Part shown: positions 31,432-38,665 of the stretch, one piece after another
How the letters are laid out: each line of letters starts with the position of its first letter
Numbering within the stretch: the first letter of the stretch is position 1
Source: a virus
DNA length: 41,581 bases
Strand: one strand, 5' to 3'
Virus record (IMG/VR): IMGVR_UViG_3300032053_000170
Coordinates: 1-41,581 of that record
Notes under the pieces: generated by a model
Seen by the model: the letters and a program-made list of their open reading frames with translations, nothing else
Databases searched by the model: none
Told to the model about the DNA's origin: nothing
Made by a program: the position numbers and the translations under genes

Positions 31432-32862
31432 ATGGCAGATATCAAGTTTTCTGATTTTGATGATGGCGGTGAAATGCAAGTTGGTGACGTTGCCGTCGGT
31501 CTTCGTACCAGTGATTTAAACAAAAATTTTAAATTCGATTTCCCAGGTGCGGGTATTAAAGATAGCGATGGAAACTATCTTTTTGAATACGACACAGCCG
31601 GTGCGTTGGGTATTAATCACTTAAAATTAGTCAGTGCATTTACATCGAACCCCGCACTTTTAACCGCAGACGGCAGCGATGCGAACATAGATATTGCTAT
31701 TACACCTAAAGGTTCGGGTGCTTTATATTTGGATGGGTTAAAATTTCCGACTTCCGATGGCGCACCCAATACTTTTATGTATACGGATGGTAGCGGCAAT
31801 CTAGGATTTACCGCAACCAGTGTCACAACGGCTATTATTGGTACAGCCAATCAAGTATTAGCCAATGGAACAAGCGGAACACAAGAAACCGCCATTGTTA
31901 CCTTAACCACTCCACAAGATATTGCACCTACCAGTTCTCCAACATTTAATGCGCCTATATTTACTGCGCCGCTTTTAGGCACACCTGCGTCTGGTATTTT
32001 GACCAATTGCACCGGTTTACCATTGACGACAGGCGTTACCGGTAACCTTCCTGTCACCAATTTAAATAGTGGCACAAGTGCATCTAATACGACATTTTGG
32101 CGAGGCGACGGTACTTGGGCTACTCCAAGTACGGGAATCACGCCCGCTGCTTTAACTAAAACAGACGATACAAACGTTACCCTTACATTGGGAGGAACAC
32201 CCGCAACCGCATTGCTTCAAGCAACCTCTTTGACCTTGGGATGGACGGGGCAATTGGGATTAACTAGAGGGGGTACGAATGCCAGCTTAACGGCATCAAA
32301 CGGCGGTATTGTTTATAGCACGGCAACAGAATTAGCCATTTTAGCAAGCACGGCAAGTGCAGGATTAGTGACCAATTCTTCGGGTATTCCTGTTTTTACG
32401 TCATCATTGACGAATGGGCAAATCATTATTGGGTCAACGGGTGCTACACCGACGGCAGCTAATTTAACCGCTGGTGCTAACATTTCTATCGTTAATGCGG
32501 CGGGTTCTATTACGATTGCCGCCACTGGATTAGCCGGTTTTAGTTGGACAGTTGTAACCGGCGCGTCTCAAAATATGGCAGTTAATAACGGTTATATTTC
32601 CAACAATGCCGGTCTGGTTACGTTAAATTTGCCCCCATCCAGTGCGGTAGGCGATGAAATTGACGTGATCGGAAAGGGAGCGGGTGGCTGGCTGGTTCAA
32701 TGTGGTGGTGGACAAACGGTTGTACTAGGATCGAGTACGACCAGCGTTGCGGGTTCATTAGCCTCAACGAATGCTAAAGATTCTTTTTATATGATTTGTA
32801 CGGTAGCAAATACTGAATGGACGGTCGCATCTGCGCCACAAGGGAATATTACAGTTGCATAG
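31432..32862 (+). CDS. Tail fibre protein with modular repeats (476 aa)
   Basis: A Thr/Ala/Gly/Ser-rich fibre shaft after AGGAGCC. Residues about 181-233 (module A) carry [20 protein letters not shown] and NLNSGTSAS...[11 protein letters not shown]; residues about 236-298 (module B) carry [20 protein letters not shown] and [17 protein letters not shown]. Both modules recur in the next gene. The C-terminal part is a beta-type tip ([20 protein letters not shown]). Confidence 0.75.
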   Translation: MADIKFSDFDDGGEMQVGDVAVGLRTSDLNKNFKFDFPGAGIKDSDGNYLFEYDTAGALGINHLKLVSAFTSNPALLTADGSDANIDIAITPKGSGALYLDGLKFPTSDGAPNTFMYTDGSGNLGFTATSVTTAIIGTANQVLANGTSGTQETAIVTLTTPQDIAPTSSPTFNAPIFTAPLLGTPASGILTNCTGLPLTTGVTGNLPVTNLNSGTSASNTTFWRGDGTWATPSTGITPAALTKTDDTNVTLTLGGTPATALLQATSLTLGWTGQLGLTRGGTNASLTASNGGIVYSTATELAILASTASAGLVTNSSGIPVFTSSLTNGQIIIGSTGATPTAANLTAGANISIVNAAGSITIAATGLAGFSWTVVTGASQNMAVNNGYISNNAGLVTLNLPPSSAVGDEIDVIGKGAGGWLVQCGGGQTVVLGSSTTSVAGSLASTNAKDSFYMICTVANTEWTVASAPQGNITVA

Positions 32863-33710
32863 GGAAATGATATGGCTACAAATAATGCGGTCAATACAAG
32901 TTTAAGCGGGCAAACAGGAACGGGTACTTTTGTAGGGGCTACCTCTCCCACATTGGTTACGCCTTTATTGGGTACGCCTACATCTGGTTTGTTAACCAAT
33001 TGTACGGGATTGCCTTTGACGACTGGCGTTACAGGCAATTTGCCCGTCACTAATTTAAACAGTGGAACAAGCGCGTCCATTTCTACATTTTGGCGAGGTG
33101 ATGGCACGTGGGCAACTCCCAGTGCTGGAGTTACACCGGCGGCATTAACTAAAACGGATGATACAAATGTTACATTAACGTTAGGCGGTACACCGGCTAC
33201 TGCACTTTTACAAGCCACGTCTTTAACGTTGGGTTGGACAGGTCAGTTAGGTTTAACGCGCGGTGGAACAAACGCCAGTCTTACCGCGTCTAATGGCGGC
33301 ATTATTTACAGCACGGCTAGCGCGTTAGCTGTTTTAGCAGGTACAGCAACCGCCAATCAAATATTACTATCGGGTTCAAGCACAAATCCCGCCTGGTCTA
33401 CGGCTACTTACCCTGCCACAACAGCCGTTAATCAATTACTTTATAGCAGTTCAACGAATACGGTAGTGGGTTTAGCCACAGCAAATAGTGCTGTGTTGGT
33501 TACCAGTGCTGGCGGTGTTCCCTCTTTGTCTACTACGTTACCAAATGTTGCGCATGGAACACCAACCAGCGGAACACTTACTAATTGTACGGGTTTGCCG
33601 CTTACCACGGGAGTAACGGGAAATTTACCTGTTACTAATCTAAACAGTGGAACAAGCGCGTCCAGTTCTACGTTTTGGCGTGGCGACGGTACGTGGGCAA
33701 CCCCTTCTAG
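31972..33710 (+). repeat. Direct protein-level repeats in the two fibre genes
   Basis: Module A occurs at about 31972-32130, 32962-33123 and 33553-33710; module B at about 32138-32325 and 33130-33318. All are in the same direction and frame. Module B keeps 57 residues identical, but 41 of those 57 codons differ between copies, all synonymously by my count. Confidence 0.85.
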
Positions 33711-34131
33711 TTCGTTGACAGCGTCTGCATTTTTAGCACAAAGGTCTACTACACAATCTATTACACAAAATAGTGCGACAAAAGTTCAGTGCAATACTGA
33801 AATATTTGACGCAGGTAGTTATTACGATAATGCAACTAATTATCGTTATACGCCACCAGCGGGTAAGTACGTTTTGTCAGCATTTGTTGAATATAATGAT
33901 CCTGGGGATCAAAAAATAATGCGGGCATATTTTTATAAAAATGGTGCTGAATTAGTTAGATCCCAAGCTGCCGGTAGTTCAACGACAGGTTCACCATCTC
34001 AAGGTGTTTCAATTTCTTGTGTAGTAACAGCTAACGGAACAGATTATTTTGAACTTTATACATTTCACGATGGCATTGGTTCTGAACAAATATCTGCAAA
34101 TACTTATTTTTCTGGTGGACTTGTTGGATAA
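32872..34131 (+). CDS. Tail fibre protein with repeats and C1q-like tip (419 aa)
   Basis: The sister of the preceding fibre, with module A twice and module B once. Residues about 285-419 ([63 protein letters not shown]) resemble the C1q/TNF-like jelly-roll tips of phage fibres. A receptor-binding or spike role is likely. GGGAAATGAT lies upstream of the start. Confidence 0.75.
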   Translation: MATNNAVNTSLSGQTGTGTFVGATSPTLVTPLLGTPTSGLLTNCTGLPLTTGVTGNLPVTNLNSGTSASISTFWRGDGTWATPSAGVTPAALTKTDDTNVTLTLGGTPATALLQATSLTLGWTGQLGLTRGGTNASLTASNGGIIYSTASALAVLAGTATANQILLSGSSTNPAWSTATYPATTAVNQLLYSSSTNTVVGLATANSAVLVTSAGGVPSLSTTLPNVAHGTPTSGTLTNCTGLPLTTGVTGNLPVTNLNSGTSASSSTFWRGDGTWATPSSSLTASAFLAQRSTTQSITQNSATKVQCNTEIFDAGSYYDNATNYRYTPPAGKYVLSAFVEYNDPGDQKIMRAYFYKNGAELVRSQAAGSSTTGSPSQGVSISCVVTANGTDYFELYTFHDGIGSEQISANTYFSGGLVG

Positions 34132-34213
34132 AAAAGACTGTAACGATGTAATGCGTAGTAAAAATTATTAAGGTTTTATTAAATCATTCACAAACTACAA
34201 AGGAGTGTAGAAA

Positions 34214-34966
34214 ATGTCTATTTTAAATTTTAAAGTCGAACAAGTCGGACAAGCCGGTGTTTTTCCTGCCATCATTTACATTTTAACCGATGACACAGTG
34301 GCAGAAGTAACTACCACCGGATATTTAAATGGAATAGATAGAGGAAATACACCATTAACTGATTCAGATATGGCACTTGTTACTACAAAGACTTCGCCTA
34401 ATGCACAGACAACCCAAGTAGGCTGGTTTTCAGTTGTTAGATCGGGTGAAAATTGGTCATTGACCGCGCCTACTGGGGCTATTTTAGCCATGCAAAAATT
34501 TGTCAGTATCAATGAGGTGTTATCGTTTGGCACAGGCACTTGGACTACTACGCGTATTGCTCAAGGAAATTATGTTAAACGCCATACAGCAGGGGATGAA
34601 ACCTCTATTATTGGTATTGATATTACGCCAATGATTCGAGTAGCTGCCAACAATGGATTTAGATTAGACAGCTTCGATGTGATTTATTCAATTGCTACGT
34701 TGGCAATGGATGCGCATACCGTGACATTAGATAGGATTGCTTATGCTAATAACGTAGCCGTATCAGTTACCTCTATTCCGTTGACGGGTTCTTTGTCTAC
34801 TGCAACACAAGCCAACCCCTATTTAAGCAACATAGCGGTTACTACCCCCGCATTTGATATTACGGCTGATAGTAAATACGTGATTGAAGTTACAGCCAAT
34901 AACGCCGCTACCACCGCTTATGATTTTTACGGTATTATGTTGCGCTTCTCTCAAACCACTGCATAA
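34214..34966 (+). CDS. Structural/fibre protein of unknown type (250 aa)
   Basis: A beta-rich protein preceded by AAAGGAGTGTAG. Residues 1-90 form a small fold (SILNFKVEQVGQAGVFPAII, TPLTDSDMALVTTK, VGWFSVVRSGENWSLTAPTG), then a second beta domain (FRLDSFDVIYSIATLAMDAH, YVIEVTANNAATTAYDFYGI). It ends the virion operon right before a strong terminator. Function unknown; likely exposed virion protein. Confidence 0.65.
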   Translation: MSILNFKVEQVGQAGVFPAIIYILTDDTVAEVTTTGYLNGIDRGNTPLTDSDMALVTTKTSPNAQTTQVGWFSVVRSGENWSLTAPTGAILAMQKFVSINEVLSFGTGTWTTTRIAQGNYVKRHTAGDETSIIGIDITPMIRVAANNGFRLDSFDVIYSIATLAMDAHTVTLDRIAYANNVAVSVTSIPLTGSLSTATQANPYLSNIAVTTPAFDITADSKYVIEVTANNAATTAYDFYGIMLRFSQTTA

Positions 34967-34973
34967 TTAGGAA

Positions 34974-35008
34974 GGGAAGTTCACTAGGATGGTGACTTCC
35001 CTTTTTTT
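34974..35008 (+). terminator. Strong Rho-independent terminator of the virion operon
   Basis: GGGAAGTTCAC (34974-34984) pairs with GTGACTTCCC (34992-35001) with one bulged T, followed by seven Ts. It closes the long rightward operon that began at terL. Confidence 0.9.
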
Positions 35009-35030
35009 AACTAACGTAAGGAAACTTTAA

Positions 35031-35249
35031 ATGACAAAGGAAATTTTACTCGCAAGGATTCAGGAATTAGGCAAACAATTTAATGAAAGCAGGGAAAACC
35101 ACGAACGAATTAGAATAGCGTTAGAACATGCTACCAATGCTCATAATGCTTTATTTGGAAGATTGACCGAAGCTCAAGAGATTTATAAAGAATTTGAGAA
35201 AAACGAGGTTGCGCCAGAAGCGGAAATTAAAGATTTATTGGTTGAATAA
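35031..35249 (+). CDS. Small coiled-coil protein (72 aa)
   Basis: Preceded by AAGGAAAC. A single amphipathic helix (ILLARIQELGKQFNESRENH, RIALEHATNAHNALFGRLTE, AQEIYKEFEK) with an acidic end. No membrane segment. Similar short proteins in other phages sit downstream of the tail genes; function not known. A separate transcript from the virion operon because the terminator lies between. Confidence 0.6.
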   Translation: MTKEILLARIQELGKQFNESRENHERIRIALEHATNAHNALFGRLTEAQEIYKEFEKNEVAPEAEIKDLLVE

Positions 35250-35271
35250 TAACAATCTTTGATAAATGAGG

Positions 35272-35302
35272 GGGAACTGTTAAGTAATCCTTAACAGTTC
35301 CC
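35272..35302 (+). terminator. Perfect 13-bp hairpin
   Basis: GGGAACTGTTAAG (35272-35284) pairs exactly with CTTAACAGTTCCC (35290-35302), loop TAATC. There is no T-run afterwards; a possible terminator or regulatory stem. Confidence 0.45.
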
Positions 35303-35361
35303 TATGATGGCACATTGAACCGTCGCCATTTTGTCGACAACTCAAATCAGGACGGTATTTT

Positions 35362-35514
35362 ATGTTTAAAAAAAAGACATTCTTTTTTGTATCCATTTTA
35401 ACCGCTTATCTTTTGGCATTCATTTTAAGCTTATTTCATATTTATTATTGTTTTCGTGATACGGATTGTATAGTTTGTGACCAAATTAAGGAAAACAGCA
35501 TCGTAAATAGGTAA
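35362..35514 (+). CDS. Small membrane protein (50 aa)
   Basis: ATG to TAA: MFKKKTFFFVSILTAYLLAF, then ILSLFHIYYCFRDTDCIVCD and a short charged tail. A basic N-terminus and one long hydrophobic segment (about residues 6-30), followed by three Cys residues. It could be a holin-like, spanin-like or accessory membrane protein; I cannot decide. GGAC is its weak ribosome-binding site. Confidence 0.5.
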   Translation: MFKKKTFFFVSILTAYLLAFILSLFHIYYCFRDTDCIVCDQIKENSIVNR

Positions 35515-35527
35515 AAAATCAACTTAA

Positions 35528-35567
35528 ATCCCCACTATCCACAGATTTATACACAGAATTTGGGGAT
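35528..35567. promoter_or_regulatory. Two DnaA boxes enclosed in an inverted repeat (candidate origin)
   Basis: CTATCCACA (35535-35543) and TTATACACA (35547-35555), 12 bp apart, match the DnaA-box consensus (one mismatch, none). ATCCCCA (35528-35534) and TGGGGAT (35561-35567) enclose them. The location close to the partition locus fits a plasmid-like origin. Confidence 0.5.
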
Positions 35568-35592
35568 AAATATGTAATAAAAGGATTACATT

Positions 35593-35967
35593 ATGGTCGG
35601 GAAGACCTTAAAATCTGGCGAACTTTCAGAAAGTTCCATCCAAAAAACCGTCATGCAATGGGCAAATGTCCACCCTTTATTGCGCGGTTTCATCATTCAC
35701 ATACCCAATGAAGGAAAGCGCACCAGTCGTTATGGTAAATCACTTAAAGACCTTGGCATGCGTCCTGGTGTGGCTGATTTGTTTATAGCGATGCCACGGC
35801 ATGGGTTTTGTGGCGCATGGATTGAACTAAAAAGCAAAAACGGGGTTTTAAGTGATGCGCAAAAGGCATTCATTAGAGATATGCTAGACCAGCATTATTT
35901 TACGAAGATATGTCGCTCTATTGAGGATGCGATAGACACAATAAACTGGTATTGCTTTAAAGTGTAG
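35593..35967 (+). CDS. VRR-NUC domain nuclease
   Basis: A 124-residue single-domain PD-(D/E)XK nuclease. Expected residues: Glu in SSIQKTVMQWANVHP region, the Gly-x-Pro-Asp-like GVADLFIAMP (Asp57-region) and the E-x-K of AWIELKSKNG. Such small VRR-NUC proteins are frequent in phages and are thought to act on DNA structures or ends. AAAGGA lies eight bases upstream of the ATG. Confidence 0.85.
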   Translation: MVGKTLKSGELSESSIQKTVMQWANVHPLLRGFIIHIPNEGKRTSRYGKSLKDLGMRPGVADLFIAMPRHGFCGAWIELKSKNGVLSDAQKAFIRDMLDQHYFTKICRSIEDAIDTINWYCFKV

Positions 35968-36029
35968 AAAAAATTGCAAAAAATCGAAACGTTTGATAAA
36001 TATGTCGATTTAACGATAATTAATTAGAT

Positions 36030-36218
36030 ATGTTTAAAAATCCATCGATATTAAATATAACGGAAGTAATGAGGATTACAGGATTTTGTCACGCAACAAT
36101 TTACAGAAAAATGGCAAAAGGATTGTTTCCAAAGTCTATATCTATTGGCAATAGAAAAATTGGTTGGAAAAAATATGAAATCGATTTTTGGATGGATTCT
36201 CAAGTTAAAGGTGGTTAA
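36030..36218 (+). CDS. AlpA-family transcriptional regulator
   Basis: A 62-residue MerR-like helix-turn-helix protein: ITEVMRITGFCHATIYRKMA, GLFPKSISIGNRKIGWKK, EIDFWM is the AlpA pattern. AlpA proteins control excision or expression genes of prophages and plasmids. No good ribosome-binding site is seen before the ATG, so initiation may be leaderless or weak. It points towards the DUF1640-type gene (convergent). Confidence 0.85.
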   Translation: MFKNPSILNITEVMRITGFCHATIYRKMAKGLFPKSISIGNRKIGWKKYEIDFWMDSQVKGG

Positions 36219-36228
36219 TTCGACACGT

Positions 36229-36483
36229 TTAATGCCAGAATTTAATTAAAAATCCAAGGATAGATATAGTAGCCATTGAAGAAGCTACTACCATACTTCC
36301 TAATCTAAGGGTAAGTTTGTAGGTTAATCTTGCTTCTAATTCTTTTAAATCTCTTTTTGTAGCTAGCTTTTCATCAATTATTTCAGCAAGTGCCTCAGCC
36401 TGTACATCGGCTTGTTCTGGCGGAACACCCACAGCTTTTAGCTTTTTTGAATAAGCCAGTGTATCAAATGTAATTGTTGTCAT
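36229..36483 (-). CDS. DUF1640-type coiled-coil membrane protein (84 aa)
   Basis: Pattern T-F-D-T-L-A-Y-x-K-K-L-K-A-x-G-V-P-x-E-Q-A-x-x-Q-A-E-A-L-A-E-I-I-D-E-K-L-A-T-K-R-D-L-K-E-L-E is the usual DUF1640/CCDC90 signature. A C-terminal membrane segment (SMVVASSMATISILGFLIKF) follows the coiled coil. Such ORFs are very common in Legionellales and other gammaproteobacterial mobile elements; function unclear. GAGGTGAG precedes the ATG. Confidence 0.8.
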   Translation of the reverse strand: MTTITFDTLAYSKKLKAVGVPPEQADVQAEALAEIIDEKLATKRDLKELEARLTYKLTLRLGSMVVASSMATISILGFLIKFWH

Positions 36484-36537
36484 ATCTCACCTCTATATAA
36501 AGGATACCATATTCCCGACATCGGCAAAATGGTGTTC

Positions 36538-36563
36538 CCATTTCGTGGATATCCACGAAATGG
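36538..36563. repeat. Perfect 26-bp palindrome
   Basis: The left half CCATTTCGTGGAT (36538-36550) and the right half ATCCACGAAATGG (36551-36563) are exact complements with no loop. A second palindrome TCGAATTCGA lies at 36574-36583. They are next to the promoter of the DUF1640-type gene and the end of the partition operon, and may be operator or partition-associated sites. Confidence 0.7.
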
Positions 36564-36614
36564 TCTAAAACCATCGAATTCGAGGGAATTGGACTCTTAA
36601 GAAATCCTTAAAAT

Positions 36615-36642
36615 GGTTTTATAGTTTTATAGTTTTATAGTT
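36615..36642. repeat. 8-bp iterons downstream of the partition operon
   Basis: ATAGTTTT at 36621-36628 and 36629-36636, flanked by GGTTTT and ATAGTTC. The same unit repeats at the other side of the operon (37516-37571). They overlap the stop of the small partner gene. Confidence 0.6.
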
Positions 36643-36889
36643 CAGATGCTACCACGTTGCGCAATGCTTCTATTGTTATACCCGTAACCGTATGCGGTTT
36701 TTTACCTTGTATTTTTCTATTTAAAGCAATTTTTTTAATGGAAAATAATAAATCAGTTTCTATAATGCAAGAAAGCGGAGTAATTTTAGGTTTATTATTT
36801 TCTTCTTGTTCTAATTCTTTTTTTGCCTTTAAAACACGTTTTTCTAAAATATCCCTTAAAGATAAATCAAAATCAGGTTTTTTTTGCAT
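36635..36889 (-). CDS. Putative ParG-like partition partner (84 aa)
   Basis: The position after parA, its small size, a basic, disordered N-terminal half (MQKKPDFDLSLRDILEKRVL KAKKELEQEENNKP) and a C-terminal strand-helix-helix of ribbon-helix-helix type (PLSCIIETDLLFSIKKIALN... VTGITIEALRNVVASEL) fit a ParG/ParB-type centromere binder. It overlaps parA by 17 bases. Sequence alone does not prove the family; it should bind the 8-bp iterons. Confidence 0.6.
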   Translation of the reverse strand: MQKKPDFDLSLRDILEKRVLKAKKELEQEENNKPKITPLSCIIETDLLFSIKKIALNRKIQGKKPHTVTGITIEALRNVVASEL

Positions 36890-37511
36890 GTTTTTTTACC
36901 CCCATAATTTTTAATATTTCACGTGCTAATTCTTGGTATTCAAAACGACCCCTTCCTTTAGGTTCATAAGAACCTATCCAAGCACCATACATTGCAGCTT
37001 CTACCATACTGACTCGATTATGAATGACTGTATTAAATACTTTGCCAAGTCGACTAAGCGTTTGGGGAAATTCTTTGCCTATTGTTGTGCCAGTTTTTAC
37101 GTTACATGCTAACAATCTAAATTCTTTTTTCATGGTTTCTGCCAATTCAACCGTTTCTTGAGCAGATTCTAAATCAAGTTGACTAGGCGGACATGGAACG
37201 ATAATTAAATCTGATAATAATGAGGCTTTTACAGAAGCCGCTAAAAACTCAGGGGGGGTGTCGATAATAATAAAATCTACTTCTTTTATATTAGCTATGT
37301 ATTCTTTAAGTTGTTTTTCCGAAACGACAGAAACTACATCAAAAAAATCTCTTCCTCTTTTTTGCCATTTATAAGCTGATTGTTGTTCATAATCCATGTC
37401 AGCAATACAAACGGTATAGCCAAGGCTCATCAAAACACCACCTAAATTCATGCTGGTTGTAGTTTTAGTTGCGCCTCCTTTTTTTTGAACCACTGTAATA
37501 ATTTTTTTCAT
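36873..37511 (-). CDS. parA: ParA-family (type Ib) partition ATPase
   Basis: A 212-residue ATPase without the N-terminal DNA-binding extension of type Ia. The deviant Walker A KKGGATKTT (residues 10-18, signature Lys11) is followed by IADMDYEQQS and the Walker B-like FIIIDTPPEF. Motif VPCPPSQLDLESA resembles the ParF class. The ATG comes directly after the iteron array, with no Shine-Dalgarno sequence; expression is probably regulated by binding to these repeats. With the small gene that follows, it would stabilise an extrachromosomal phage genome. Confidence 0.88.
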   Translation of the reverse strand: MKKIITVVQKKGGATKTTTSMNLGGVLMSLGYTVCIADMDYEQQSAYKWQKRGRDFFDVVSVVSEKQLKEYIANIKEVDFIIIDTPPEFLAASVKASLLSDLIIVPCPPSQLDLESAQETVELAETMKKEFRLLACNVKTGTTIGKEFPQTLSRLGKVFNTVIHNRVSMVEAAMYGAWIGSYEPKGRGRFEYQELAREILKIMGVKKHAKKT

Positions 37512-37515
37512 AAAT

Positions 37516-37571
37516 ATAGTTTTATAGTTTTATAGTTTTATAGTTTTATAGATTAATAGTTTTATAGATTA
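37516..37571. repeat. 8-bp iteron array upstream of parA (candidate centromere)
   Basis: Seven 8-bp units in register: ATAGTTTT four times from 37516, then ATAGATTA, ATAGTTTT, ATAGATTA. It starts five bases before the parA ATG. The same unit appears downstream of the operon, so both sides are marked. Expected for a ParG-type centromere/operator. Confidence 0.7.
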
Positions 37572-37598
37572 ATGTCAATATTTAAGTAAATAAAAATC

Positions 37599-37647
37599 AG
37601 TCGGTTACAAATTGTCACCGACTCAGTCCGTGACAAATTGTCACGAC
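37599..37647. repeat. Motif family 1: two 25-bp palindromic units
   Basis: Units at 37599-37623 and 37625-37647 share TGACAAATTGTCAC-type centres (first copy TTACAAATTGTCAC) with flanks AGTC...GACT; period 26 bp. TTGTGACAAAAGTGTCA near 38201-38217 is a looser third member. Confidence 0.7.
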
Positions 37648-37659
37648 TTGGTCGGCAAA

Positions 37660-37741
37660 ATCCGCCCCTATCCGCACCCCCTGCGGATAAACTTTCAAGT
37701 AACTCTTAACAATTTTGCTTACTTTATCCGCCCCTATCCGC
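37660..37741. repeat. Motif family 2: 16-bp direct repeat
   Basis: ATCCGCCCCTATCCGC is identical at 37660-37675 and 37726-37741. The first copy also forms TATCCGC/GCGGATA with 37682-37688. Confidence 0.75.
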
Positions 37742-37754
37742 TTTCAGTAAAGAT

Positions 37755-37793
37755 AGGGGGCTAAAGATACCTATTTTGAGTAAGTTAGCCCCC
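37755..37793. repeat. Inverted repeat GGGGGCTAA/TTAGCCCCC
   Basis: 9-bp arms at 37755-37763 and 37785-37793 with a 21-base loop. Confidence 0.6.
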
Positions 37794-37937
37794 CACTAAT
37801 TACGACACAAGCTGTGGCGCATTTGTCGTTAGCAAAATTAGCAGGATTAGCAGCGTACGTTCTTCTGACATTGGCAAAACGATAAAGGGGGGTGTCAGAT
37901 TGACCCCCCCCTTAAAACCTATATTTATCAATGAGTT

Positions 37938-37975
37938 AAACCGAATTCGGTCAAATCAAAACCGAATTCGGTCAA
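37938..37975. repeat. Motif family 3: ACCGAATTCGGT palindrome twice
   Basis: AAACCGAATTCGGTCAA occurs at 37938-37954 and 37959-37975, a 21-bp period. Each contains a perfect 12-bp palindrome. A half-site AAAACCGAATC is at 38047-38057. Confidence 0.75.
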
Positions 37976-37994
37976 CTGACATCAAAAATGTGAT

Positions 37995-38046
37995 AAGGGG
38001 GAAAACCTACTAAATTTCAAAAATATTAAAATAGGTTTTCCCCCTT
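37995..38046. repeat. Perfect 15-bp inverted repeat
   Basis: AAGGGGGAAAACCTA (37995-38009) and TAGGTTTTCCCCCTT (38032-38046) are exact complements separated by 22 AT-rich bases. Confidence 0.75.
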
Positions 38047-38068
38047 AAAACCGAATCTCAAGCGAAAA

Positions 38069-38156
38069 TGTTCCCGTTGTTCCCACCTAAAAAATATTGT
38101 GGGAACACTAAAATCCCTTATAAACATTGACTGTTCCCGCTGTTCCCACTGTTCCC
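38069..38156. repeat. Motif family 4: 9-bp TGTTCCC iterons
   Basis: TGTTCCC starts at 38069, 38078, 38132, 38141 and 38150 (9-bp steps), with an inverted copy GGGAACA at 38101-38107. The 9-bp unit is TGTTCCC plus GT, AC or GC. Confidence 0.75.
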
Positions 38157-38162
38157 GTACAA

Positions 38163-38200
38163 ATTCGCTTATAAAGCGAATCTAGGCGAATCAGGCGAAT
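38163..38200. repeat. Motif family 5: GCGAAT repeats
   Basis: ATTCGCTT (38163-38170) and AAGCGAAT (38174-38181) form a palindrome, followed by GGCGAAT at 38185-38191 and 38194-38200 in 9-bp steps. Confidence 0.7.
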
Positions 38201-38299
38201 TTGTGACAAAAGTGTCAAAAGTGGTGTTTTAAAAAACATTTTTTATAAAAGACATCAAGACATGATTTCGGAATAAAATCGTAAAGATTATATGCCGAT

Positions 38300-38339
38300 A
38301 CAGGACGAAGTTTTTTTGGTAGTAAAAACTTCGTCCTGT
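38300..38339. repeat. Perfect 16-bp hairpin upstream of the resolvase
   Basis: ACAGGACGAAGTTTTT (38300-38315) pairs exactly with AAAAACTTCGTCCTGT (38324-38339), loop TTGGTAGT. It may be a terminator facing parA/resolvase transcripts, a single-strand origin, or part of a resolution site. Confidence 0.65.
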
Positions 38340-38464
38340 TTGGGCTATTAAATAAATAGGTCATATAAATTAACAGTCATTGTTTTAAAATAGTCTGATA
38401 AAATTTTAAATTAACAATTAAATTAACTCATTAAATTAATCTATGTTAATATATTTGCATAGAC

Positions 38465-38665
38465 ATGAGTAAATTTAACAAAGGCATACAAATGAGCGAT
38501 AAAATCCCTAGACATAAAAATCCAGTACAAGAGACTTTTAGAATTTCTATGGAACAAATGGCTTACCTTGTTAGAAAACATTTTGGTCGTAATCAATTGC
38601 CATTTTTATTAGAGTTTGTTGAAACTTGTAATGAAAATGAAGAACAATTTGAGGACTCAAAATGA
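38465..38665 (+). CDS. Small basic protein ahead of the resolvase (66 aa)
   Basis: It starts MSKFNKGIQMSDKIPRHKNP (an internal ATG at 38492 is also possible) and has a helical part (ETFRISMEQMAYLVRKHFGR). Its stop overlaps the resolvase start by four bases, so the two are translated together. Not recognised; probably a regulator or partner of the resolvase. Confidence 0.55.
   Translation: MSKFNKGIQMSDKIPRHKNPVQETFRISMEQMAYLVRKHFGRNQLPFLLEFVETCNENEEQFEDSK

Larger units (their letters stand above)
37572..38464. other. Non-coding palindrome- and iteron-rich region, candidate oriV
   Basis: No ORF of coding character in about 0.9 kb. At least six unrelated motif families each occur as pairs or short tandem arrays (listed separately), with several further inverted repeats (TCTGACA 37864-37870 / TGTCAGA near 37893; GGGGGGT / ACCCCCC). 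The final 125 bp (38340-38464) are extremely AT-rich with repeated TTAAATTAAC-like words. The region lies between parA and the resolvase gene, so it may hold an origin, incompatibility determinants, or a resolution site. Confidence 0.55.

Noticed and set aside
32787-33218. 143-codon ORF on the minus strand inside the fibre genes
   Set aside because: It mirrors the Thr/Gly/Ala repeats of the sense strand, has no ribosome-binding site, and is typical of shadow frames in repeat-rich genes.
31972-33710. Invertible fibre segment switched by the serine recombinase
   Set aside because: The repeated modules are all in direct orientation and different in DNA sequence; no inverted pair flanks a fibre segment.
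36538-36563. Telomere-resolution site of an N15-like linear plasmid prophage
   Set aside because: The palindrome is short, and there is no protelomerase-sized ORF in the window.
37516-38200. CRISPR array
   Set aside because: Repeat units are 8-26 bp, mostly palindromic or tandem without unique spacers of equal length, and there are no cas genes.
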